Shown here: positions 8,548-16,484 of the stretch, one piece after another | Position numbering within the stretch: the first letter of the stretch is position 1 | Layout: each line of letters starts with the position of its first letter | Assembly: GCA_003526375.1 (NCBI GenBank) | Contig: DPDG01000024.1 | Span: 75,064-112,964, forward strand | DNA from: Lentisphaeria bacterium | GTDB lineage: Bacteria; Verrucomicrobiota; Lentisphaeria; Victivallales; UBA1829 | Direction: 5' to 3' | Length of the DNA stretch: 37,901 nt | Notes under the pieces: model-generated | What the model was told of the DNA's origin: nothing | The model's database searches: none | Seen by the model: the letters and a program-made list of their open reading frames with translations, nothing else | Program-made: the position numbers and the translations under genes

Positions 8548-9747
8548 TTATCTATTTTTCGGTGGTGTCTGAACTTTGGAGGCAGCTCTTTTCTGCTCTA
8601 TCAAAGCTGCCATCTGAGACTTTCGAGTAATCTCATAAGTCTTGCCGTCTTTTTCAAACTTTAATCCAACGGTCTTTTTCTGCTGGTCCGCCGCGACAAT
8701 GGTATATTTGTCAATACCAGTCATGTTGCTTCCCAGCTCGAAGGAATCGCCGGCATAAAATTCTTTGTCCTGATTTTTCTTGAGCGAGCCGAGGCGCAGA
8801 ACAATTTTTTCTCTGGGCTCCGTTACACGGGCTTTGAGATGCGCCTCAATCTTATCTTGAGAATCACGTTTCTGAAGAATGACGTAGGATGCGTCTCTTT
8901 CCGTCTTGGCATTCGTACCCTTTACTGTAACTGTTTCGGTTTTGGGCACGATATCAACAATCGTGAAAGTCCCCGCCGTACAGTTGAACGCTTTTCCGAG
9001 TTTCAGGTAATGACTCTTTTCACGTCCTCTCCTGTCTCTGATGCCGATCTGCACTTCGGCGGCATTCTTATCGTCTTTGCCTTTGAAATCAATCATTTTG
9101 ATTGTAATCGGCAGAACCGTTCTGCTGATATCGACCACAGAAACCTTTTCATGGTAAGGAGGACGGCTCTTGGGATCTCTGATCTTGGTTCCGGCAATAT
9201 ATTCCTCATAGTTGGTGAACCCGTCGTCATCGAAATCCGCAGTCGCGTCATTCGGATCATTGGGATTCATTCCCAAGGCGACTTCGTCCTTGTCCGGAAT
9301 TCCGTCGCCGTCAGTATCTACAATGACATTGACTTTGCTCCGGAGAGGAGCTTTCAGCACATGGTGACAGAGAGAGCAACGCCCCTCCCGTTCGGAATTT
9401 ATTTCCGGAAACTCTCTTGCCGGAATCATTTTCCTGCAATAAGGGCAGAAAGCCATTTTATAAGGGAGCATGAAATCAGTGAAATCCTGCGACGATGCCC
9501 TTCTTTTTTCCGATTTGAGCCACTGCGGGGTTTCCGTCAGGTTTGCCAGAACATTGAATGGCGAATCCTGGGCTTCAAAGTCAATACTGGTATAATTCGG
9601 CGGCGGCGGAGTAAAGCCGAGGATGCCGTCAATCTTGATTTGCTGCCCCTGCTGCCAGAGCAGGAACTGGAAAACCAATAACCCGATAAAAATCGTCAGG
9701 AGGACCCCGAGCAGGATCTTCTCATAATGTTTTTTCAGAAACAACAA
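8548..9747 (-). CDS. Amuc_1099-like pilus-system membrane protein with zinc ribbon and calcium-type repeats
   Basis: This 399-residue protein has one N-terminal membrane helix (about residues 10-30). A four-cysteine zinc-ribbon-like pair follows: CPYC at 101-104 and CSLC at 124-127. Next come acidic thrombospondin-3 or EF-hand-like loops (DTDGDGIPDKDE at 144-155 and DFDDDGFTNYEE at 171-182) and a beta-rich C-terminal half. It is assigned to Amuc_1099 mainly by its place between secretin and Amuc_1100-like genes. It likely spans the periplasm as an alignment protein. No in-frame ATG exists, and a stop lies just upstream, so translation must start at TTG (9747, or the next codon), 7 bases after GAGGG. 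That may lower its dose relative to its neighbours. Confidence 0.78.
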   Translation of the reverse strand: MLFLKKHYEKILLGVLLTIFIGLLVFQFLLWQQGQQIKIDGILGFTPPPPNYTSIDFEAQDSPFNVLANLTETPQWLKSEKRRASSQDFTDFMLPYKMAFCPYCRKMIPAREFPEINSEREGRCSLCHHVLKAPLRSKVNVIVDTDGDGIPDKDEVALGMNPNDPNDATADFDDDGFTNYEEYIAGTKIRDPKSRPPYHEKVSVVDISRTVLPITIKMIDFKGKDDKNAAEVQIGIRDRRGREKSHYLKLGKAFNCTAGTFTIVDIVPKTETVTVKGTNAKTERDASYVILQKRDSQDKIEAHLKARVTEPREKIVLRLGSLKKNQDKEFYAGDSFELGSNMTGIDKYTIVAADQQKKTVGLKFEKDGKTYEITRKSQMAALIEQKRAASKVQTPPKNR

Positions 9748-9769
9748 TTTTATGCCCTCATACTATAGA

Positions 9770-11002
9770 TTAATTTGTTTTGCCCAACCGGTCACCGATG
9801 AAAACGTAATAATCAAATTCAATATCCGCAGTCACCTGCTTGTTGAGTCCAATAATTACCTTGCCATAATCAGAACGCTCCTCCAGCGGCAGATGCGCTT
9901 CGCTGACAGCCGGACCTGTCTGATCCGTTCTGCGGGGAGCTCTGTAACCCGGACGTTCCATCGGAGGCAGATAATTTCTCGGATTCGGTTGCGGCTGCGC
10001 CACTCCTGCGGCATCTCCTGTAATAAGCGCACGTGCCTGTGCAACCTCCTGATCCGTATGCGATTCCAAAGAAACCCATGTGACTACATAGACCTGATTT
10101 TCCTTATATGCCTCATGGAGTGTATTGATGAATTTGCGGATCGAATCGATGTCCCCCGTTACTTTCGTTTTAAAAGAATACTTCATATATTTGTCTGATT
10201 GAGCAACTCCTTCATTGAGCCTGTTGAAAGACTCGACGTTGGAAAGCTTGCTCAGGCGCATTCTGTAGAAAATGTCCTCGTAAATCGGCATCATCGTCAG
10301 AATGTCGGAAATCTTGTTGAGGGGAGGGGGGGTCTGGACATATTGATTATAAGTGAAATCTCTAACCGTCTGGAGAGTGAGCACTCCGGGAATATTGCGG
10401 CGATCGAAGATATTGCGCTGCATTGTTGCGAGAAGCACGTGGCAGGACGAGGAATTCATGGAACGGGGAACTCCGAGTGCAACCGCAAAAATATCAATTG
10501 CAGCCTGTCCCCTCAATGGTTCCACCGTAATCTTCTGGACTGTTTCAATGAAACGGTTGAAAGCCGCTTCGACTTTCTGTTCATCACCGAGGGATTTTTT
10601 GAATAAAGGAATTGCGACTTCAGGGTTTTTATCCTTCAGTTCTTCATTTTCATAAAAATCACGGAACTTATTCAGAAGATCATCTTCCGTCATGCCGATC
10701 TCTTTTGCGAAAGCAATCAATGCCGTTCTGTAAGGTTTGCCGAAAATGCGTTGAAGTGTCGCTGTCCTCTGCTTTACGACTTCCGTATCGGAGGCGATCA
10801 TCTTGACGTTCGGGTCTACGGGTCTGTTGCCTTTGCTCTTGTATGCCTTGTCCGCTTTCTGTCTGCTTTCTTCCGTTTCCGTATTGGCTTTGGAAATCAG
10901 CGAGTGTTTTTCCAAATCAAGGTAAATGAGATAAAGAGATGCCAGCAGTGTCAGCGAACACACCACGAAAAATATTATGTTTTTCTTTACAAAATTCATC
11001 AT
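9770..11002 (-). CDS. Amuc_1100-like pilus-associated membrane protein
   Basis: This 410-residue protein has a single N-terminal membrane helix (about residues 8-28), a coiled-coil stretch (30-65) and a mixed alpha/beta periplasmic domain. A proline-rich low-complexity stretch near residues 340-365 precedes the last beta strands. The position between the Amuc_1099-like gene and the PilM-like gene matches Akkermansia Amuc_1100. That outer-membrane-associated pilus-system protein is known for host immune and metabolic effects. This copy is longer than the roughly 317 residues recalled for Akkermansia. The topology resembles PilO-type alignment proteins. The start ATGATG at 11002 follows AAAGG. 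Identity by context is good; sequence identity is not verified. Confidence 0.75.
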   Translation of the reverse strand: MMNFVKKNIIFFVVCSLTLLASLYLIYLDLEKHSLISKANTETEESRQKADKAYKSKGNRPVDPNVKMIASDTEVVKQRTATLQRIFGKPYRTALIAFAKEIGMTEDDLLNKFRDFYENEELKDKNPEVAIPLFKKSLGDEQKVEAAFNRFIETVQKITVEPLRGQAAIDIFAVALGVPRSMNSSSCHVLLATMQRNIFDRRNIPGVLTLQTVRDFTYNQYVQTPPPLNKISDILTMMPIYEDIFYRMRLSKLSNVESFNRLNEGVAQSDKYMKYSFKTKVTGDIDSIRKFINTLHEAYKENQVYVVTWVSLESHTDQEVAQARALITGDAAGVAQPQPNPRNYLPPMERPGYRAPRRTDQTGPAVSEAHLPLEERSDYGKVIIGLNKQVTADIEFDYYVFIGDRLGKTN

Positions 11003-11020
11003 TATCTTAACCTTTATCTC

Positions 11021-12778
11021 TTATTTATCTCTTTTATACGCTTCCTGTAAACTCGATGTCAGAGAGAACGTGGATACATTGAATGAACTTGCCATCGTTC
11101 CGTCGATGACCGAAGTGAACGTTTCCGTCTGAGGATTGAATTTGAAGAATTTCGATTTTGAAAGCATCTCGGTGAACAGTTCATTGATACCGTTGTCCCG
11201 GATCAGTGCGTGCCCTTCAAATTTTGCCGCCGTAAGCTCCGTCGGGGAACCGGACACCGCGGGGGTGGAACTGCCTCCGCCCATTCCGGCAAACAAACCG
11301 CCTTCAAATTCATCTCTGGGCGCCTGATTGGTTGTCGGAACATTGCTTGTCAGGGTAAATGTGGTCAGCCACATATCGTCCGGCAGGACTTTCTGGGATT
11401 CATTCAGCATCATAGGCCATATTTTCTGTTTTGCCAGGATCTGGGCCGCAGCATTATACTCATTCTGAGCATTGGCAAAATCTCCTTCGGCGGATTTCAG
11501 CCGGGAGACCACTTTATTGGTTTTCGTGAGGAAACTGCTTGCGATTTTCTGTTTGTATTCCGCAATTTCAAGCTGTTTGGAAAAACCCCAGAGCGTGACG
11601 AGCAGACAGAGCAGCAGAGAAGCCGCCGAAGCATAAAGATAGGGCTTTTTGAGTTTGAAGTCATTCAGCTTTCTCATGGATTCCGGAACGAGGGATACTT
11701 CAATGGGGCAGGCTGTGGCGTGCCTGACCGCCAGACCGATAGTCTCGGAGAACATGTGAGCCAGATTCGCCAGGCTTTCCTTGTCCAGGGCGGGAGCAAT
11801 CGCAATATTCTGGAACGGATTCAGATACTCTACGGGAATGCGCAGTTTTTCAGCAAAGAACCGCGGCGTATACGCCATGACGGAACTGCCGCCGGCGAGA
11901 TAAAGCTTTTCCGGTTTTCTGCCTTTCTGCTGAGAGCGGTAGACGTTGATGGAGCGGTTGACTTCTCCATGCAGACGCGTCATGACGTTCCGGATGATCT
12001 TCGATACGGTTGCCGCCACCTCGGAGTCCGGTTCTTCATATGCTCCGCCCAGAGCGACAAAACCGTGTCGGCGTTTCAATTCTTCCGCTTCATTGTAGGA
12101 GATTCCGAATTCCTTGCTGATCTGGAGTGTGACCGAATGACCGGCAATCGGGATGATACGGACGAAGAAACGGCCGTTGTCGATAAAGATCAACGTGGAG
12201 CAACGTCCGCCGATATTCAGAATCATTTCGCAGTCGGTATCGCCCACTCCGTTCGCCCTTGCCGCATTGTAACAGGCGGTCGGCGCAACTTCGATCAGCA
12301 CGATCTCTTTTCCGAGACTTTCCAGAATCCGTGTGATTTTGTCTATTTCTTCATTTTTGACGATGACGAACATCGCTTCGATTTCACCGCTGTCGTCAGA
12401 GGAACTGATCAGCTGGGAATCCCATACCACCTCATCCATCGAGAACGGAATCGCATTTTTCGCTTCAAATTCAATAATCTGCTTGATTTTTTTCTCGTCA
12501 TTGACCATTGCCGGGACTTTGACAAACTTGATGTATGAGTTTTGCCCGGAGATCGTGATGCTGACTTTTTTCGCACTGAATCCGCTCTTTGAGACAATAT
12601 CCGAAAGAGCGGTTGCAAAGACGGGGAAATTATCCTCCTCGCCGTTGAGTTCTTTGCCGTATTCCGAGAATGCGAATTTCTCAAGAACCATATCTCCTGT
12701 CGGTGAATAGGAAAACTCTGCGGCTTTGATGCTGTCTCCGCCGATATCTATACAAAGCAGAAATTCATTTGCTGGCAT
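11021..12778 (-). CDS. PilM-like actin-fold ATPase fused to a PilN-like membrane segment (Amuc_1101 type)
   Basis: This 585-residue protein has an actin/FtsA-like fold in residues 7-355. The phosphate-1 motif CIDIGGDSIKAAE is at 9-21, phosphate-2 ILNIGGRCSTL at 186-196, and the adenosine motif LYLAGGSSVM at 292-301. A VSLVPESMRK segment (361-370) then recalls the INLLP start of PilN. It is followed by a membrane helix (379-399), a coiled coil (about 400-455) and a PilN-like periplasmic domain. In classical type IV pili PilM and PilN are separate and PilM binds the PilN tail; here they appear joined. The ATG at 12778 follows GGAGAATAAAGT, partly inside the end of the preceding gene, so translation is probably coupled. 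Confidence 0.85.
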   Translation of the reverse strand: MPANEFLLCIDIGGDSIKAAEFSYSPTGDMVLEKFAFSEYGKELNGEEDNFPVFATALSDIVSKSGFSAKKVSITISGQNSYIKFVKVPAMVNDEKKIKQIIEFEAKNAIPFSMDEVVWDSQLISSSDDSGEIEAMFVIVKNEEIDKITRILESLGKEIVLIEVAPTACYNAARANGVGDTDCEMILNIGGRCSTLIFIDNGRFFVRIIPIAGHSVTLQISKEFGISYNEAEELKRRHGFVALGGAYEEPDSEVAATVSKIIRNVMTRLHGEVNRSINVYRSQQKGRKPEKLYLAGGSSVMAYTPRFFAEKLRIPVEYLNPFQNIAIAPALDKESLANLAHMFSETIGLAVRHATACPIEVSLVPESMRKLNDFKLKKPYLYASAASLLLCLLVTLWGFSKQLEIAEYKQKIASSFLTKTNKVVSRLKSAEGDFANAQNEYNAAAQILAKQKIWPMMLNESQKVLPDDMWLTTFTLTSNVPTTNQAPRDEFEGGLFAGMGGGSSTPAVSGSPTELTAAKFEGHALIRDNGINELFTEMLSKSKFFKFNPQTETFTSVIDGTMASSFNVSTFSLTSSLQEAYKRDK

Positions 12779-12781
12779 ACT

Positions 12782-13534
12782 TTATTCTCCGTTTTCTTCC
12801 TCTGCCTTTTCAGCGGCAGGCGCTTCCTTTGCCTGAAGTTTCTGCGCATGATTGAAAACAGGCTTCGGAAGGTCATATTTTTCAGCATCAATCCATTGCC
12901 ACGGAGTATTTTCCTTGGCCCATATCGCATCGACAAATTTATATTTCGCCTGATTGATGTTCTTATACGCGTTTCTCAATGCGGCTGCCTGGGAGCGTGA
13001 AAGCGATTTTCCCGTGGACAGATCGAAGAAATGCATGCCGAGCACATTGTCGTCGCGGTCGCTGATGATCACGATTCCCTGAAGATTCTTAACGACACTT
13101 TTGATTTTCGTGTCCTGCGAGATATAGCGGTAGACCGTTGACGGCGGCATGTAAAGGGCAACATAATGTTTTTCATAATCCGCGATGACGCAATGAAGAT
13201 TCTGAACCCCGGTGAACCATGCATAACCGCCGTCGGGAACAGGATGGCGGAGATAGAACTCCACTTTCATATCTTCATAAATTCTTTTCGCGCTGACGGC
13301 GGATGCGGAGAACTTGTATGAAATCTGGAACTGGAGCCATTTTTTGGATTTTCCCAGGGGACCGCTGCCGTCGGGTTTATCCAGAACCTGAATGTTGGGG
13401 GCGTTAACGAGACGGGTGGTGAGCTGAATATCGGGAATGGCGGCTCTTGAAGCCGTGGCGCGCCTGCTCTGGGCTGAAAGAGACCCTGTGCCGACCAATA
13501 CAGCGGACAGAGCCAGTACCGACAACAATCTCAT
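12782..13534 (-). CDS. Amuc_1102-like exported pilus-system protein
   Basis: This 250-residue secreted protein is the first gene of the operon. The signal peptide is MRLLSVLALSAVLVGTGSLSA, followed by a beta-rich domain (about 35-190) and a Lys/Ala/Glu-rich tail. The ATG at 13534 is preferred over ATGs at 13558 and 13600 because AAAGGGG precedes it and the signal peptide begins there. The family is assigned by its position beside the PilM-like gene, as in Akkermansia Amuc_1102. The molecular role is unknown, but a periplasmic or surface accessory of the pilus-like machine is likely. The stop is 3 bases before the next start. Confidence 0.72.
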   Translation of the reverse strand: MRLLSVLALSAVLVGTGSLSAQSRRATASRAAIPDIQLTTRLVNAPNIQVLDKPDGSGPLGKSKKWLQFQISYKFSASAVSAKRIYEDMKVEFYLRHPVPDGGYAWFTGVQNLHCVIADYEKHYVALYMPPSTVYRYISQDTKIKSVVKNLQGIVIISDRDDNVLGMHFFDLSTGKSLSRSQAAALRNAYKNINQAKYKFVDAIWAKENTPWQWIDAEKYDLPKPVFNHAQKLQAKEAPAAEKAEEENGE

Positions 13535-13587
13535 TTTTTTATGCCCCTTTCCTTTCATGAAAATGCCTATGACAACAATATAAACGA

Positions 13588-13615
13588 AAAATACAGTCAT
13601 ATGCGCTTATGTCAA
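13588..13615 (-). promoter_or_regulatory. Promoter of the pilus-like operon
   Basis: On the minus strand a perfect TTGACA (13610-13615) is 16 bases from TATTTT (13588-13593). It lies about 55 bases upstream of the first ATG at 13534, leaving a short leader. It occupies the divergent spacer shared with uvrC. Confidence 0.6.
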
Positions 13616-13772
13616 GTCCCGCTGGCAAGAAAATTTCGTAAAAAAAGTAGATTCTTTCCCTTGACGGCCTGTTTTTCAATCATTTTTTCCCTCCTGCGAT
13701 TGTTTTTCCCGTGCTTTCTGTTATTTTATTTCTATTTCTTGATAGTAATAATGCAGGCGGACCGAAAAACAT

Positions 13773-15269
13773 ATGGCTCTAAAGAAAATATCGTTTTACC
13801 CCGGGGATATTCCGACGAAGCCCGGCGTTTATATTTACCGCGATTCCTTTGGAACCGTGATTTATGTCGGCAAGGCGTCGAACCTGCGGAGAAGGATGTC
13901 GCAGTATTTTCAGCCGTCCCGGGAGACGCGCGCCGATCCGAAACTGCGTTCTCTGATCAATTCCATTGATTCATGGGAGTGCATTACGGTCCGCAATGAG
14001 GACGAGGCGTTGATTCTGGAATCCCGCCTGATCAAGGAATACGCTCCGAAATACAACGTGCTTCTGCGTGATGACAAACGGCTTCCGCTCCTGAAGATCG
14101 ATCTTTCCGAACGTTTCCCGCGTCCGAAGCCGGCGCGCCTGCGAAAGGATGACTCCTGCCTTTACTTCGGGCCTTTCCCGCATGGATCGGCTCTCAAGCA
14201 GACTCTGGAGTTCCTGATCCGTTATTATTCTCTGCGTTCCTGCAGTTTTCATGATCCGGGCGAGGAGGAGTATACGCACTGCCTCGCCGCGATGATCCGG
14301 GACTGCTGTTGTCCGTGCATCGGCAAGGTTTCCGAAGCGGAATACCGTGAACGGGTCGATAAGCTGGTGGCTCTCCTGAACGGCGATGTCGGGGATATGG
14401 TGGAGCTTCTGCGCCGGAAAATGCAGGAGTATGCGGAAAAGCGCAATTTCGAGAAAGCCGCCCTGTTCCGCGATATCTCCAAAAACATCGAATCTCTTTA
14501 CGGATCGAAGAACCGGACCTTTTCCAATGCCTTCATCCCGCAGAATGTCGGAGGAACGGAGGCAGTGGAAGACTTGCGGCGCGCGTTGAAGCTGAAGAAA
14601 ATGCCGCGTGTCATGATCTGTTTCGATATTTCCAATATCTCCGGGACGCTTGCCGTGGCGTCCATGGTCTGCTTCCGGGACGGGCGCCCTTACAAACAGG
14701 GATACCGGCGGTTCCGCATCCGGACCGTGACCGGTTCCAATGACTTTGCCATGATGCGCGAGGCCGTGTCACGCCATTTCTACCGTCTGCTGGAGGAAAA
14801 ACAGCCTTTGCCGGATCTGCTGATCGTGGACGGCGGCAAGGGACAGCTCAGCTCGGCGGTCGATGCGCTGCTCAAGTTGAACTGTCCGCCGTTTCCGGTG
14901 ATCGGACTTGCCAAACGCAACGAGGAGGTTTTCATTCCCGGGCGCAGCGAGCCGGTCGTGATCGACAAGGAGCGTCCTTCCCTGAAACTGTTGCAGGCGA
15001 TCCGCGACGAGTCGCACCGGTTCGCCGTGACTTACCACCGGGCGTTGCGCCTGCGGACGATCCAGAACTCGCTTCTGGATGAGATTCCGAATATCGGCGC
15101 CTCCCGCAAACGTGCGATTCTGGAAGCGTTCGGTTCCGTGCATCGCCTGCGCAAGGCGTCGCCGGAGATGATTTCCGCCAAAGTCGAAGGGATCGGTCCC
15201 GAAATGGCACAGGCGATTCATGACTATCTGGTGAAACACCCCGCGACCGGCAATTTTGATATCCAGTGA
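13773..15269 (+). CDS. uvrC: Excinuclease ABC subunit C
   Basis: UvrC makes the dual incisions in nucleotide excision repair together with UvrA and UvrB. This 498-residue protein has the N-terminal GIY-YIG nuclease (PGVYIYRD 17-24, YVGKASNLRRR 31-41, likely metal Glu83). A cysteine set at 157, 170, 178 and 182 matches the reported UvrC iron-sulfur site. The UVR/UvrB-binding helix is near 215-240. The RNase H-like nuclease has Asp285 in CFDISN, Asp353 in IVDGGKGQ and His415 in DESHRF. Tandem helix-hairpin-helix motifs occupy 435-488. It is shorter than many UvrCs (about 600 residues) but all functional parts are present. The ribosome binding site is weak (AGGCGG, rather far upstream). Confidence 0.96.
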   Translation: MALKKISFYPGDIPTKPGVYIYRDSFGTVIYVGKASNLRRRMSQYFQPSRETRADPKLRSLINSIDSWECITVRNEDEALILESRLIKEYAPKYNVLLRDDKRLPLLKIDLSERFPRPKPARLRKDDSCLYFGPFPHGSALKQTLEFLIRYYSLRSCSFHDPGEEEYTHCLAAMIRDCCCPCIGKVSEAEYRERVDKLVALLNGDVGDMVELLRRKMQEYAEKRNFEKAALFRDISKNIESLYGSKNRTFSNAFIPQNVGGTEAVEDLRRALKLKKMPRVMICFDISNISGTLAVASMVCFRDGRPYKQGYRRFRIRTVTGSNDFAMMREAVSRHFYRLLEEKQPLPDLLIVDGGKGQLSSAVDALLKLNCPPFPVIGLAKRNEEVFIPGRSEPVVIDKERPSLKLLQAIRDESHRFAVTYHRALRLRTIQNSLLDEIPNIGASRKRAILEAFGSVHRLRKASPEMISAKVEGIGPEMAQAIHDYLVKHPATGNFDIQ

Positions 15270-15349
15270 CGGAAAGCATCGAGTCCGGGGGAAATCGCCG
15301 CCGCATTGCAGATTTTCATGAAAAAGTTGTTTTTTTCAGGTTTCAGGGG

Positions 15350-15377
15350 TTGACAAATCGAAAAATATCCGTATAAT
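15350..15377 (+). promoter_or_regulatory. Consensus promoter of the GntR-led operon
   Basis: A perfect TTGACA (15350-15355) and a perfect TATAAT (15372-15377) are separated by 16 bases. The start codon of the regulator is 48 bases downstream. A promoter this strong in front of a regulator gene suggests that expression is normally held down by repression. Confidence 0.85.
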
Positions 15378-15388
15378 TAATGACAACT

Positions 15389-15411
15389 GATCTATACTTT
15401 GATATATACTT
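15389..15411 (+). repeat. Direct-repeat operator candidate
   Basis: GATCTATACTT (15389-15399) and GATATATACTT (15401-15411) differ at one position and repeat at 12-bp spacing, about one helical turn. They lie just downstream of the -10 box, in the expected transcription start and leader region. They are a plausible autoregulatory site for the GntR-type protein encoded next. Confidence 0.45.
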
Positions 15412-15425
15412 CAAGATTGGAAATC

Positions 15426-16481
15426 ATGGACAATAAGTATCAACAGATTTCGCTTCATATCCGCAATGAGATCATTGCGCTCGCCGTTGACGGCATGAAA
15501 CTGCCGAGCATCCGCGAGCTGTCGACTCATTTCAATGTCACCACGATCACGATCCGCAAGGCATTGAAGGTGCTTGAGGAGGAAAAGCTGATCGAAGTCC
15601 GCGGTACCAGCGGAACATATCTGACGGAAAAGGCGAGACGGGAGAAGAATTTCCTGAATTTCGGGCTGCTTGCCTATGATATATTCTCTCTCGGAAACCC
15701 TTATTTCAACCGGATTTGCCGCGGGTTCAATTCTTTTCTTGAGGAACGCGGCGCCGGATACCTCCAACTGCTCACCATTCCCGCTGCGGGGAAATACCGC
15801 CGGGCGGGATTGCAGAGGATTTGCGGCATGATTGAAAAAGGGCTGGTCAATGCCCTTGCAGTCTCGATTCCCCTGCACGCGGATGAATTGGAGCTGCTTC
15901 ATGATACGGGGGCGCCTCTGGTGAATATCAACAGGAGGACGAAGAACAGGTTCCCTTACGTGATGGAGAATCCCCGGAAAGGGGCGGAGCTGCTTTATGA
16001 AGCCTTCCTGAAGACGGGTGCCGCCGCACCGGTTCTGCTTGCACCTGTCGAAATCCCGGAAAATGTGATTCTGGGGACGGATGTGATTCATCTTCTGACC
16101 GATCTCTTGAACGGGGGAGGCGTCTGCCGGAAAAGGCTTCCCGTTTTCCGCATGCCGGATGAGGAACTTCTTCCCGGAGCGGGAATCGGATATCTGGAGA
16201 AGGCGTTTGCGGAACATCCGGAAACGGACTGCGTCTTTGCCATGGGGGATGTTCTGATCCGTGAGGCGTCAAGATTCATTCACCGGGAAAAGCGGCGGAT
16301 TCCGCTGATCGCCTATTCGGATGAGGAACCCGTGGAAGGCGCCCTGGTGATTGCCCCGCCGTTGAGGAAAATCGGGCGTACCGCCGCTGAGCTGCTGCTG
16401 AAGCAGATTCAAACGGGAAAAAGAGACATGGAAGAGACAGGAATTGAGCTGGAACCTTATCAGATTAAGTGGAAGGAGTAA
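15426..16481 (+). CDS. GntR-family regulator with sugar-binding-type effector domain
   Basis: This 351-residue cytoplasmic transcription factor has a winged helix at the N-terminus (residues 1-70). The recognition region is KLPSIRELSTHFNVTTITIRK, typical of the GntR family, and the wing is near VRGTSGTYLT. Residues from about 78 on form a LacI/periplasmic-binding-protein-like effector domain (FGLLAYDIFSLGNPYFNRIC; the C-terminal part includes IPLIAYSDEE). This combination is common among regulators of carbohydrate genes. The ATG at 15426 is chosen; a TTG at 15399 would overlap the operator-like repeats. It is followed after 3 bases by the pseudopilin gene and likely controls the whole operon. 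Confidence 0.88.
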   Translation: MDNKYQQISLHIRNEIIALAVDGMKLPSIRELSTHFNVTTITIRKALKVLEEEKLIEVRGTSGTYLTEKARREKNFLNFGLLAYDIFSLGNPYFNRICRGFNSFLEERGAGYLQLLTIPAAGKYRRAGLQRICGMIEKGLVNALAVSIPLHADELELLHDTGAPLVNINRRTKNRFPYVMENPRKGAELLYEAFLKTGAAAPVLLAPVEIPENVILGTDVIHLLTDLLNGGGVCRKRLPVFRMPDEELLPGAGIGYLEKAFAEHPETDCVFAMGDVLIREASRFIHREKRRIPLIAYSDEEPVEGALVIAPPLRKIGRTAAELLLKQIQTGKRDMEETGIELEPYQIKWKE

Positions 16482-16484
16482 AAA

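Noticed and set aside
11210..12538. A 442-codon plus-strand open frame
   Set aside because: It is opposite the PilM-like gene, which has all actin-fold motifs; the antisense product has no recognisable features.
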